DNA from: an uncultured Candidatus Competibacteraceae bacterium
Lineage (GTDB): Bacteria > Pseudomonadota > Gammaproteobacteria > Competibacterales > Competibacteraceae
Length of the DNA stretch: 27,367 bases
NCBI GenBank assembly: GCA_937960715.1
Contig: CALGOO010000169.1
Span: 1 to 27,367 of the forward strand
Direction of reading: 5' to 3'
A model generated the notes under the pieces. It searched no databases. It was not told where the DNA came from and was given only the letters and a program-made list of their open reading frames with translations. Both the position numbers and the translations under genes were made by a program. Shown piece after piece: positions 10,056 to 18,122 of the stretch; the stretch's first letter is position 1; each line of letters starts with the position of its first letter.

Positions 10056-11258
10056 ATGAGCATCCTGTACTACGACTGCTTCGCCGGCATCAGCGGCGAC
10101 ATGCACCTGGCGGCGCTGCTCGATCTGGGCGTGGACTACGACGAACTGGTGCTCGAACTGACCGGACTGGGCATGGAGGGTTACGGCGTGCAAGCCACGC
10201 GGGCCAGCCGCAAGGGCGTGTTCGGCACCCAGGTCCGAGTGGTGACCGACCCGAACCAGCCCCCGCACCGCGATCTGCGCCAGATCGAGGCGATCATCGG
10301 CGCCAGCCTGCTTCGAGAGTCGGTGCAAAGCCGGGCCATCGCGGTGTTCCGCCGGCTGGCCGAGGCCGAGGCGCACATTCACGATACGTCGCCGGATCGC
10401 ATTCACTTTCACGAAGTGGGCGCGCTGGACGCCATCGTCGACATCGTCGGCGGTGTCATCGCCCTGGACCGGCTGAACGTGGAGCGCGTGCTGTGTTCGC
10501 CGGTGGAACTGGGCGGCGGCATCGCGCACTGCGAACACGGCGTGCTGCCGGCCCCCGCCCCAGCGACTTTGGAATTGCTCAAGGGCGTTCCGGTCAAGCT
10601 GGGGGGCGTGCCGTTCGAGGCGACCACCCCGACCGGCGCCGCGTTACTGGCCACCCTCGTCGATGAATTCGTCACGCGCCCCGAACTGGTCATCCACCGG
10701 GTCGGCCATGGCATCGGCCACCACGACGGTCCCATCCCCAACATGCTGCGGGTGTGCCTGGGCGAGTGGCCGGCGGGTGGCGAGGATCGGCGGGAACTAT
10801 GCGTATTGGAATGCAACATCGACGACATGAACCCGGAATGCTACGACCATGTGTTGGAGCAACTGTTCGCGGCCGGAGCGAACGATGCCTGGCTGACGCC
10901 GGTCCTGATGAAGAAGAACCGGCCGGCCACCGTGTTGGGCGTACTGTGCGCGCCGGACCTGGAACGGACCCTGACCGACTTGTTGCTGGTCGAAACGACG
11001 ACCCTCGGCGTGCGCCAGTACCCGGTGACCCGCACCGCGCTGGCGCGGGAACTTCTGCACGTGACGACCCGCTACGGCGAGATCACCGTCAAGGTCGCCC
11101 ACCATCAGGGCCGGCCGTTGCGCGGCAAACCGGAATACGAAGACTGCAAGCGGCTGGCGCTGGAACGCCGCGTGCCGATTCACGCGGTCTACGCGGCGGT
11201 GCGGGAAGCCCTGTCGAGCCACGAACTGGGGCCGGAACCGGCCCGGTCGCCCCCATGA
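10056..11258 (+). CDS. larC: Nickel-pincer cofactor synthesis protein LarC (nickel insertion)
   Basis: 400 residues, start MSILYYDCFAGISGDMHLAA, the diagnostic LarC/DUF111 N terminus. LarC inserts nickel into the dithiolated pyridinium nucleotide in a CTP-dependent step, the last step of nickel-pincer nucleotide formation. Other visible family features are IHFHEVGALDAIVDIVG, the GVLPAPAPAT segment, FEATTPTGAALLATL, and LECNIDDMNPECYDHVLEQL in the C-terminal domain. The frame is unbroken, unlike Lactobacillus, where larC is split and joined by programmed frameshift. The stop overlaps the larE start as ATGA (11255-11258), so the two are translationally coupled. Confidence 0.95.
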   Translation: MSILYYDCFAGISGDMHLAALLDLGVDYDELVLELTGLGMEGYGVQATRASRKGVFGTQVRVVTDPNQPPHRDLRQIEAIIGASLLRESVQSRAIAVFRRLAEAEAHIHDTSPDRIHFHEVGALDAIVDIVGGVIALDRLNVERVLCSPVELGGGIAHCEHGVLPAPAPATLELLKGVPVKLGGVPFEATTPTGAALLATLVDEFVTRPELVIHRVGHGIGHHDGPIPNMLRVCLGEWPAGGEDRRELCVLECNIDDMNPECYDHVLEQLFAAGANDAWLTPVLMKKNRPATVLGVLCAPDLERTLTDLLLVETTTLGVRQYPVTRTALARELLHVTTRYGEITVKVAHHQGRPLRGKPEYEDCKRLALERRVPIHAVYAAVREALSSHELGPEPARSPP

Positions 11259-12091
11259 CCGCCAACGCCGCATTGGCCGAGGCTGGCTTTCAACGCCTGC
11301 TGGAGTTGCTACGCGGGCTGGGTTCGGTAGCCGTGGCCTGCTCCGGCGGACTGGACAGCAGCCTGTTGCTGGCGGCGGCCCGGCTGGCGCTGGGCGACCG
11401 GGTGCTGGCGTTGACCGTGGCGACGCCCTACATGGCGACCTACGAGATCGTCCAGGTCGGGGCATTGACCCGAACGTTGGAGGTGCGCCACCGGGTGCTG
11501 AACCTGCCGATCCCGGCGGCGATCGTCCGCAACCCGCCCGATCGCTGCTACCGCTGTAAACAAGCCCTGTTCGCCGAACTGAAAGCCGTCGCCGCCGAGG
11601 AAGGGTTCGCCTGCCTGGTGGACGGTAGCAACCGGGACGACCTGGCCGACTACCGGCCGGGGATGCGCGCCTTGCGCGAACTGGAGATTCGCAGCCCGCT
11701 GCTGGAAGCCGATTTGGGCAAGACCGAGATTCGCCGTTATGCCCGCGCCCTGAACTTGCCGGTGTGGGACAAGTTCGCTTCGGCCTGCCTGCTGACGCGA
11801 TTGCCGCACGACACCGAGGTCGATCTTTATTTGCTACGGCGGGTGGAGGCGTCCGAACAGGCGCTGCGGGCGCTGGGTTTCCGCGCGGTTCGAGTGCGCT
11901 GTCACGGCGATCTGGCTCGCATCGAGGTGGATCGGGCCGAGCATCCCCGCTTGCTGGACGAAGCCGTCGGCGACCAGGTGACGGCGGCGCTGACCGGTTG
12001 CGGTTTCCAGTACGTGACCCTGGATTTGCGGGGTTACCGGATGGGGAGTTTCAACATTCCCGTCTTGAAACCGGGTTCCGATGCTGTTTAG
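11255..12091 (+). CDS. larE: ATP-dependent sulfur transferase LarE (three-cysteine type)
   Basis: 278 residues. The PP-loop CSGGLDSSLL (29-38) binds ATP to adenylate the carboxylates of the LarB product, which are then thiolated. Cysteines C98 and C101 (DRCYRCK) and C178 (SACLLTR) are present. C178 is at the place of the sacrificial cysteine of single-Cys LarE. The CXXC plus this third Cys match the class in which a 4Fe-4S cluster carries the transferred sulfur, as reported for Thermotoga LarE. The open frame extends 167 codons upstream inside larC, but similarity starts at the ATG at 11255, which overlaps the larC stop. The C-terminal domain ends GYRMGSFNIPVLK. Confidence 0.94.
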   Translation: MTANAALAEAGFQRLLELLRGLGSVAVACSGGLDSSLLLAAARLALGDRVLALTVATPYMATYEIVQVGALTRTLEVRHRVLNLPIPAAIVRNPPDRCYRCKQALFAELKAVAAEEGFACLVDGSNRDDLADYRPGMRALRELEIRSPLLEADLGKTEIRRYARALNLPVWDKFASACLLTRLPHDTEVDLYLLRRVEASEQALRALGFRAVRVRCHGDLARIEVDRAEHPRLLDEAVGDQVTAALTGCGFQYVTLDLRGYRMGSFNIPVLKPGSDAV

Positions 12092-12291
12092 TCATCGTCA
12101 AGGATTGCCGGCGGCGGGGGCGGCGGCGCCGGGATGCAGGATTTCTTCTCGTACTGGCGCTGGGCGCTGCAATCGTCATTGAGATAAGAAGGCTGGGGCT
12201 GGCCAGGCGGAGAAGATGGATTGTTGGCGCAACCAGGTCCAACGGACAGAGCCAAGCCAAGAGCGGTGAAGGTCATCAACGTGTTGAGCAT
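12088..12291 (-). CDS. Small putative exported or lipoprotein-like protein
   Basis: 67 residues. The N terminus MLNTLMTFTALGLALSVGPG-C looks like a signal segment ending at a cysteine (C21), although the four residues before it (VGPG) are not a standard lipobox. The rest is Pro/Ser/Gln-rich with two more cysteines and ends in seven prolines plus AILDDD. It does not resemble any family I know. The coding case rests on the signal-like start and composition; there is no good ribosome-binding site. It converges on larE, with a 4-base overlap of the ends, and diverges from larB. Confidence 0.45.
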   Translation of the reverse strand: MLNTLMTFTALGLALSVGPGCANNPSSPPGQPQPSYLNDDCSAQRQYEKKSCIPAPPPPPPAILDDD

Positions 12292-12355
12292 GGAAGGGAA
12301 TCTGAGTGGGGTTACCAGCGTTCGGCGGAATGGTGAGGGACTGGTCCAGCTTAGC

Positions 12356-12378
12356 GCATGACCATGCCATGGTCATGC
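12356..12378. promoter_or_regulatory. Perfect 23-bp palindrome upstream of larB
   Basis: Two 11-base arms, GCATGACCATG and CATGGTCATGC, flank a single central C. It lies between the divergent small lipoprotein-like frame and larB, 85 bp before the larB start. The length and perfection suggest a dimeric regulator site. The outer halves GCATGA/TCATGC faintly recall the NikR half-sites GTATGA/TCATAC, but the spacing differs, so the binding protein is unknown. Confidence 0.5.
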
Positions 12379-12463
12379 AGCCTATCAAAGCGTCGCTCAT
12401 GACGCCAACCTCGACAATCGGCTGGATTGGCCATCGTTGCGTCCGGGCATGGAGCGAAGGGTC

Positions 12464-13210
12464 ATGAACGAAGCGTCCTTGCGGGTGTTGCTGGAACAGG
12501 TCCGCGCTGGCCAGTTGGCGGTCGATCAAGCGGTGGATCGATTGCGGGACCTGCCGTTTCGCGATCTGGGCGAGGCGGTGCTCGACAGCCACCGCGAATT
12601 GCGGCGTGGTCATCCCGAGGTGATCTATTGCGCCGGCAAGACCGTGGCCCAGGTCAAGACCATCGTCGCCGCCCTGCTGGAAGGCGACGGCGACATTCTC
12701 GCCACCCGCGCCACGGTGGAGATGTACGAAGCCGTGGCGCAACTCTGGCCAGCGGCCCGCTACAACCCGCTGGGGCGCGTCATCGTCATTCAGCGCCGCG
12801 CCCGCCCCCTGACTGAAGCCTACATCGCCATCGTGACCGCCGGCACGTCCGATCAGCCGGTGGCCGAGGAAGCGGCCGAAACCGCGCTGCTGTTCGGTAA
12901 CCGGATCGAGCGGATCAACGACGTGGGCGTGGCCGGATTGCATCGGCTGCTGGCGCGGCTGGACGTGATTCGGAGCGCGCGGGTCGTCATCGTCATCGCC
13001 GGCATGGAAGGAGCGCTGGCCAGCGTGGTGGCTGGCCTGGTGGCCCGCCCCGTGATCGCCGTGCCGACCAGCGTCGGTTACGGGGCCAATTTCAACGGCC
13101 TGTCGGCGCTGCTGGGGATGCTGACCTCCTGTGCCGGCGGGGTGGGCGTGGTGAATGTCGACAACGGTTTCGGCGCGGCCTGTCTGGCCAGCATGATCAA
13201 CCAGCCTTAA
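12464..13210 (+). CDS. larB: Nickel-pincer cofactor synthesis protein LarB (carboxylase/hydrolase)
   Basis: 248 residues, start MNEASLRVLLEQVRAGQLAV. LarB carboxylates the pyridinium ring of nicotinate adenine dinucleotide and releases AMP, giving the substrate of LarE. The C-terminal two thirds have the PurE-like fold: YIAIVTAGTSDQPVAEEAAE near residue 123, then NDVGVAGLHRLL, VIVIAGMEGALASVVAGL and PVIAVPTSVGYGANFNGLSA. The HPEVIYCAGKT stretch near 50 is also family-typical. I chose ATG 12464 (GGAG 9 bases upstream); ATG 12449 and TTG 12437 are in frame. It is separated from larCE by 372 bp, so it may have its own promoter. It is 12 bp from polA. Confidence 0.94.
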   Translation: MNEASLRVLLEQVRAGQLAVDQAVDRLRDLPFRDLGEAVLDSHRELRRGHPEVIYCAGKTVAQVKTIVAALLEGDGDILATRATVEMYEAVAQLWPAARYNPLGRVIVIQRRARPLTEAYIAIVTAGTSDQPVAEEAAETALLFGNRIERINDVGVAGLHRLLARLDVIRSARVVIVIAGMEGALASVVAGLVARPVIAVPTSVGYGANFNGLSALLGMLTSCAGGVGVVNVDNGFGAACLASMINQP

Positions 13211-13222
13211 CGAGAGCGAACG

Positions 13223-15982
13223 ATGACCGCACCCAAACCGCTGTTGCTGGTGGATGGTTCCTCCTGGTTGCACCGGGCTTTCAACGCGCTGCCGGCGCTG
13301 AGCACGAAAGCCGGCGAGCCGACCGGCGCTTTGTACGGGGTGCTAAACATGTTGCGCCGGTTGCTGGCCGACCATCGGCCGGACTATCTGGCGGTGGTGT
13401 TCGATGCTCCCGGCAAGACCTTCCGCCACGAAATGTTTGCCGAGTACAAAGCCCACCGCCCGCCGTTGGACCCGCAACTGATCCAACAGATCGAGCCCTT
13501 GCACGCCTGCGTCCGCGCCATGGGCCTGCCGTTGCTGCAAGTGGCCGGGGTCGAGGCGGACGATGTGATCGGCACGTTGACCCGGCAAGCGACGGCCAGA
13601 GGCTTGCCGGTGCTGATCGTCAGTGGCGACAAGGACTTGACGCAACTGGTGAACGAGCGGGTGCGGATGTTGGACACCATGAAGAACGTGGTGACCGACG
13701 TGGCCGGAGTGGAACAGAAATTCGGGGTGCCACCGGCATTGATCGTGGATTATTTGGCACTGGTCGGCGACAGTTCCGACAACATCCCTGGCGTGCCCGG
13801 CGTGGGCGCCGTGACCGCCGCCAAGTGGTTGCGCCAGTACGGTTCGCTGGACAACCTGGTGGCGAATGCCGCCGCGATTTCCGGCAAGATCGGCGAGAAG
13901 TTGCGGGCCGGGCTGGAGCAACTGCCGCTGTCCCGGCAACTGGCGACGCTGGATTGTCAGGTGCCACTTCCGGTCGCGTTCGAGGAGTTGCGGCCCGCAC
14001 CCCCGGATGCCGACGCATTGCGGGCGCTGTACGAACGCTATGAATTCCGCTCCTGGCTGCGAGAGTTGCCCTCCCCTCTCCCAGCGGGAGAGGGGCCGGG
14101 GGTGAGGGCGGAGAATTCAGCAACAGATGCTGTTGCCCTCTCCTCATCGGCGGAGGGAGAAGCGACTGAAAACCCACCGCCCGTCTACGAGTCAATCCTC
14201 GATCAAACATCCCTTGATACCTGGTTAGCGCGGTTGCGCGCGGCGGACTTGTTCGCCTTCGACACCGAAACCACCAGCCTGAACTATCTGGACGCCCGCA
14301 TCGTCGGCGTGTCGTTCGCGGTCAATCCGCGCGAGGCGGCTTATGTGCCGCTGGCGCACGACTATCCCGGCGCCCCGGATCAGTTGAACCGGGAAGCGGT
14401 ACTGGAACAGTTGCGTCCGCTGCTGGAGGACGAGAATCGAGTCAAGCTGGGCCAGCATCTCAAATACGATGCGCATGTGCTGGCCAATCACGGCATCGCC
14501 TTGCGGGGCATTCGGCATGACACCCTGCTGGAATCCTACGTGCTGGACTCCACCGCCCGGCACGACATGGATTCGCTGGCGGAACGGCATCTGAAGCTGC
14601 GCACCATTCATTACGAGGATGTGGCGGGCAAGGGCGCAAAACAACTGACGTTCAATCAGGTGGCGCTGGAGCAGGCCGGCCCCTACGCCGCCGAGGACGC
14701 CGACGTGACCTTGCGCCTGCATCGCTGCCTGTGGCCGCGACTGGAACGGGAATCGAGCTTACGGCGGCTGTATGAAGAACTGGAAATTCCGCTGATTCCG
14801 GTGCTGGGGCGAATGGAACGGATCGGGGTGCGGGTGGACGCGGCGGCGCTGCGCCAGCACAGCGGGGAACTGGCCAAACGGCTGTGGGAACTGGAGCAGC
14901 AGGCTTACGATCTCGCTGGCGAGCGGTTTAACCTGGGGTCGCCCAAGCAGTTACAGGCGATTCTGTTCGAGCGAATGGGCCTGCCGGCGGGGAAGAAAAC
15001 CGCCACCGGCCAATCCTCCACCGCCGAGGACGTGTTGCAGGAACTGGCGCTGAACTATCCGTTGCCCAAGGTCATTCTGGAACACCGGACCTTGAGCAAG
15101 CTGAAATCCACCTACACCGACCGGTTGCCCGCGCAGATCCATCCACGCACCGGTCGAGTCCACACTTCCTATCATCAGGCGGTGGCCAGCACCGGCCGGT
15201 TGTCGTCCTCCGATCCCAATTTGCAAAACATCCCGATCCGCACCCCGGAAGGACGGCGCATCCGCCAGGCGTTCGTGCCCGAACCGGGTTGGATGATGCT
15301 GGCGGCGGACTATTCGCAAATCGAACTGCGGATCATGGCCCATCTATCCGGCGACGAGGGGTTGCTGCGGGCTTTCGCCACCGGCACCGATGTGCATCGC
15401 GCCACCGCCGCCGAGGTGTTCGGGGTGGCGTTGGAGAACGTCAGCGCCGACCAGCGCCGCAGCGCCAAGGCCATCAATTTCGGGCTGATTTACGGCATGT
15501 CAGCGTTCGGGCTGGCCCAGCAATTGAGCATCGAGCGCGGCGCGGCGAAGGATTACGTGGACCGCTATTTCGCCCGCTATCCGGGCGTGAAAGCGTACAT
15601 GGACGACACCCGCCGCCAAGCCGCCGAACGGGGCTACGTGGAGACGGTGTTCGGTCGCCGGCTGTATCTGCCGGACATTCGCGCCCGCAATGCGCAACTT
15701 CGGCAGGCGGCGGAACGCGCGGCCATCAACGCGCCGATGCAGGGCACCGCCGCCGACATCATCAAACGGGCGATGCTGGCGGTGGATTGCTGGCTGCAAA
15801 ACTCCGCCTTCCCAGCGCGGATGCTGATGCAAGTTCACGACGAACTGGTGTTTGAAGTAGCCGAGGATGCGGTGACGGAAGCGGGCGAGCGCATCCGGGC
15901 GGCAATGGTCGCGGCGGCGGAATTGCGCGTGCCGCTGGAGGTGGATATCGGGGTAGGCGCGAATTGGGACGAGGCGCATTGA
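13223..15982 (+). CDS. polA: DNA polymerase I
   Basis: 919 residues with all three domains. The 5'-3' nuclease is at 1-280 (LLLVDGSSWLHRAFNALP, GVEADDVIGTL, SGDKDLTQL, GDSSDNIPGVPGVG). The proofreading exonuclease is at about 320-510; the FAFDTETTSLN motif keeps the catalytic Asp and Glu, and AAEDADVTLRL follows. The polymerase is at about 520-919, with motif A DYSQIELRIMAHLSGDEG, motif B RRSAKAINFGLIYGMSAFG and motif C QVHDELVFEV. It acts in repair and Okazaki-fragment processing. It starts 12 bp after larB with GAGAG upstream. Residues 283-314 are an in-frame palindromic repeat insertion in the linker between the two nuclease domains. Confidence 0.97.
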   Translation: MTAPKPLLLVDGSSWLHRAFNALPALSTKAGEPTGALYGVLNMLRRLLADHRPDYLAVVFDAPGKTFRHEMFAEYKAHRPPLDPQLIQQIEPLHACVRAMGLPLLQVAGVEADDVIGTLTRQATARGLPVLIVSGDKDLTQLVNERVRMLDTMKNVVTDVAGVEQKFGVPPALIVDYLALVGDSSDNIPGVPGVGAVTAAKWLRQYGSLDNLVANAAAISGKIGEKLRAGLEQLPLSRQLATLDCQVPLPVAFEELRPAPPDADALRALYERYEFRSWLRELPSPLPAGEGPGVRAENSATDAVALSSSAEGEATENPPPVYESILDQTSLDTWLARLRAADLFAFDTETTSLNYLDARIVGVSFAVNPREAAYVPLAHDYPGAPDQLNREAVLEQLRPLLEDENRVKLGQHLKYDAHVLANHGIALRGIRHDTLLESYVLDSTARHDMDSLAERHLKLRTIHYEDVAGKGAKQLTFNQVALEQAGPYAAEDADVTLRLHRCLWPRLERESSLRRLYEELEIPLIPVLGRMERIGVRVDAAALRQHSGELAKRLWELEQQAYDLAGERFNLGSPKQLQAILFERMGLPAGKKTATGQSSTAEDVLQELALNYPLPKVILEHRTLSKLKSTYTDRLPAQIHPRTGRVHTSYHQAVASTGRLSSSDPNLQNIPIRTPEGRRIRQAFVPEPGWMMLAADYSQIELRIMAHLSGDEGLLRAFATGTDVHRATAAEVFGVALENVSADQRRSAKAINFGLIYGMSAFGLAQQLSIERGAAKDYVDRYFARYPGVKAYMDDTRRQAAERGYVETVFGRRLYLPDIRARNAQLRQAAERAAINAPMQGTAADIIKRAMLAVDCWLQNSAFPARMLMQVHDELVFEVAEDAVTEAGERIRAAMVAAAELRVPLEVDIGVGANWDEAH
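14073..14163. repeat. In-frame palindromic repeat cluster inside polA
   Basis: A perfect 10-bp stem (CCCCTCTCCC with GGGAGAGGGG, loop AGC, 14073-14095) is followed by a GGGGGTGAGGG tail. Next comes GCAACA...TGTTGC (14120-14136), then a weaker CCCTCTCC/GGAGGGAG pair (14136-14163). The reading frame stays open and codes for residues 283-314, starting near SPLPAGEGPGVRAE. This segment sits at the junction of the 5' nuclease and exonuclease domains and is absent from a normal PolA. Confidence 0.75.
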
Positions 15983-15994
15983 GCGGAGCAGCGT

Positions 15995-17296
15995 ATGTAC
16001 ATCGGTAAGGTGATTCTGAAAAACATTCGTGGTTTTAAGGACCTGCAATTCGATCTCGCCCGGCCTAATGACGCCTACGCCGGCTGGACGGTATTCACGG
16101 GTGATAATGGTTCCGGTAAGAGCACCTTGCTCAAAGCCATCGCGATCGGACTGACCGGCAAGGATACTGCGCGGGCTTTGCAACCGAGCTTTCATCGCTG
16201 GATACGCGAGGGGGCGGAAGACGAAGAAACCTCGATCCAGTTGGAGATTGTTCGTCGGGTCGAGGACGATACCCTGGTTGATCCTGGGGCAAAGCCTGGC
16301 GCGGCATTCCCGGCGAAGATTATTCTGAAGAACGGCGGCAAGGAACCTACCCTTCAGTCCGCCATACCAGCCAGGAAGCCGAAAAACTACTCCACCCCGG
16401 ACCGCACTATTTGGTCCACCGACGCCAAGGGATGGTTCTCTTGTGGCTATGGCCCGTTTCGCCGGGTGTTTGGGGCATCGCCGGAGGCTGCCCGGCAAAT
16501 GGTCGCACCCTCCACCGAGCGTTTCGTCACCATGTTTCAGGAGGCCGCATCCCTGGCCGAGGTGGATCAGTGGCTACGCAACTTGAAGCACAAAGAGTTG
16601 GAACGCAAGGCCGCCGAGGGGGAACAATTGAAACTGCTTCTGGATATTCTTCGGGACGAACTCCTGCCTAACCAAATCATGTTGGATCGGGTTGATTCGG
16701 ATGGCTTGTGGCTGAAAGACCGGAACGGTGTGCAGCTTTCTTGGGGGGAAATGAGCGATGGCTATCGCGCGGCGCTGGCCCTTCTCGCTGATATCCTGCG
16801 CCATCTTATCAATGCCTACGGTGTGGATGGCTTAGCCGAACGCGATCCGGATGGCAAGCTTTTCATCAGACGGAGCGGTGTGGTGCTGATCGATGAAATC
16901 GATGCGCACCTGCATCCCGAATGGCAGCGGGAAATAGGCTTCTGGCTCAAGCAGCACTTTCCCAATCTTCAGTTTCTGGTGACCACTCATAGCCCTATTA
17001 TTTGCCAAGCCGCCGACGAGAACGGGCTTTTTGTTATGCCAGAACCCGGTAGCGACACTCTTCCCCGGCCATTGACCGACGATGAGTATAAGAAGGTCAT
17101 CGCGTCACGACCCGACACCATTTTGCTGACTTCTGCCTTCGGTCTGCAAAATACTCGCTCCCCCCGAGCGGTGGCGGGACGAGCGGAATTGGCGAAGCTC
17201 CAAGCGAAACAACGGGCGGGGGGGAAACTGACTTCCGACGAAGCGAGTAAAGCCAAGCAATTGCAATTCCTCCTTACGGACGAAAAGGAGTTGTAG
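15995..17296 (+). CDS. ptuA: Septu-type defence ATPase (AAA/ABC-like, PtuA family)
   Basis: 433 residues. An SMC/RecF-like N terminus (MYIGKVILKNIRGFKDLQFD) leads into Walker A GDNGSGKST at 36-44. An ABC-type signature LSWGEMSDGYRAALALLADI lies near 248, Walker B is VVLIDEIDAHLHPEW near 291, and the H-loop is LVTTHSPI near 328. The C-terminal tail is charged and helical. PtuA proteins form complexes with the HNH nuclease PtuB and act against phage. ATG 15995 has GGAG at 15985-15988, 12 bp after the polA stop. ptuB starts 3 bp after its stop. No reverse transcriptase or retron RNA is visible, so a stand-alone Septu pair is preferred over a retron effector. Confidence 0.82.
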   Translation: MYIGKVILKNIRGFKDLQFDLARPNDAYAGWTVFTGDNGSGKSTLLKAIAIGLTGKDTARALQPSFHRWIREGAEDEETSIQLEIVRRVEDDTLVDPGAKPGAAFPAKIILKNGGKEPTLQSAIPARKPKNYSTPDRTIWSTDAKGWFSCGYGPFRRVFGASPEAARQMVAPSTERFVTMFQEAASLAEVDQWLRNLKHKELERKAAEGEQLKLLLDILRDELLPNQIMLDRVDSDGLWLKDRNGVQLSWGEMSDGYRAALALLADILRHLINAYGVDGLAERDPDGKLFIRRSGVVLIDEIDAHLHPEWQREIGFWLKQHFPNLQFLVTTHSPIICQAADENGLFVMPEPGSDTLPRPLTDDEYKKVIASRPDTILLTSAFGLQNTRSPRAVAGRAELAKLQAKQRAGGKLTSDEASKAKQLQFLLTDEKEL

Positions 17297-17299
17297 TTC

Positions 17300-18052
17300 A
17301 TGCGCCATGTGGTTCGGGCACATCTGGAGGCGGATGTCCTCGAAAAACTGAAGCAAAAACAGAACAAGGCTAATCACAAGCGCGCTGACGGTTCCTTGGA
17401 CGTCGAACAAGAGTGGAAAGCCGCCCGCAGAACCCGCCCGCTTCAAACCGTGTTTGCTACTCTCAAGGGAATGATGGGGACCCGCGAACGCTGCATGTAC
17501 TGCCTGGACTCGCATGGCACCGACATCGAGCATTTCTGGCCCAAAACCCCATCCCCCGAGAAAATGTTCGTCTGGCCGAACCTGCTGCTGTGTTGCACCG
17601 AATGCGGCCGCTTCAAGGGCGACCGATTTCCGTTGGCGGAGGACCAGCCTCTGTTGGTTGATCCGACGGCGGAAGACCCCTGGCTACATCTGGATTTCGA
17701 TCCTGTCACCGGCAACGTGGTGGCGCGCTTCGATGTGCGGGCGAACGACTGGTCGCCGAAAGGGTTGGAGACCGTCGAAGTGCTCCAACTGGATCGTCGG
17801 GAAGCCTTGGCCGCCGGTTACCGCAAAACGTTTTTGCGCCTCTCTGCGCTCGTCGAGCGATTCCTTGTCACCGATGCACCGAACGCCGCTGATCTGTTGA
17901 CCGCGTTGCGGGAGGCCGATGATCATGGCCTGCTGGACTGGTGTTTCCTGAGCAGCGGGAAGAGTGTCAAACCCTTCAGCAACTTGCGAAAAAATCACCC
18001 CCGACTTTGGGCAGAGTGCGTCGCCGCCCTTGAAATCCCAGTTGACTCATGA
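17300..18052 (+). CDS. ptuB: Septu-type HNH endonuclease (PtuB family)
   Basis: 250 residues. The zinc-stabilised HNH core is visible: C65-X2-C68 (RCMYCLD), then DIEHFWPK with H78 as the likely catalytic histidine, the conserved WPNLLL, and C99-X2-C102 with GRFKGDRFP. This EHFxPK form is typical of PtuB. The C-terminal part (about 120-250) is helical and unassigned. It starts 3 bp after ptuA, with AAGGAG inside the ptuA end, so the pair is co-translated. With its ATPase it is expected to cut nucleic acid when phage infection relieves inhibition. It converges on the VWA gene with a 70-bp gap that shows no clear terminator. Confidence 0.82.
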   Translation: MRHVVRAHLEADVLEKLKQKQNKANHKRADGSLDVEQEWKAARRTRPLQTVFATLKGMMGTRERCMYCLDSHGTDIEHFWPKTPSPEKMFVWPNLLLCCTECGRFKGDRFPLAEDQPLLVDPTAEDPWLHLDFDPVTGNVVARFDVRANDWSPKGLETVEVLQLDRREALAAGYRKTFLRLSALVERFLVTDAPNAADLLTALREADDHGLLDWCFLSSGKSVKPFSNLRKNHPRLWAECVAALEIPVDS

Positions 18053-18122
18053 CTCGTTCATTAACCTCAAACCAGCAGAGAGAAGCCGCTAAAAGCCCGC
18101 CTTCAGTGAAAAACCCTCCGGT

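Noticed and set aside
9324..10538. 404-codon minus-strand frame opposite the polyferredoxin and larC
   Set aside because: Antisense to cysteine-motif-rich and LarC-signature coding sequence.
10754..11254. N-terminal extension of larE inside larC
   Set aside because: Similarity starts at 11255, and the extension is a shadow of larC.
10056..11258. Programmed frameshift in larC
   Set aside because: The frame is continuous from start to stop, unlike the split larC1/larC2 of Lactobacillus.
15995..18052. Retron with a PtuAB-type effector
   Set aside because: No reverse transcriptase or msr/msd-like RNA flanks the pair; polA and the VWA gene are directly adjacent.
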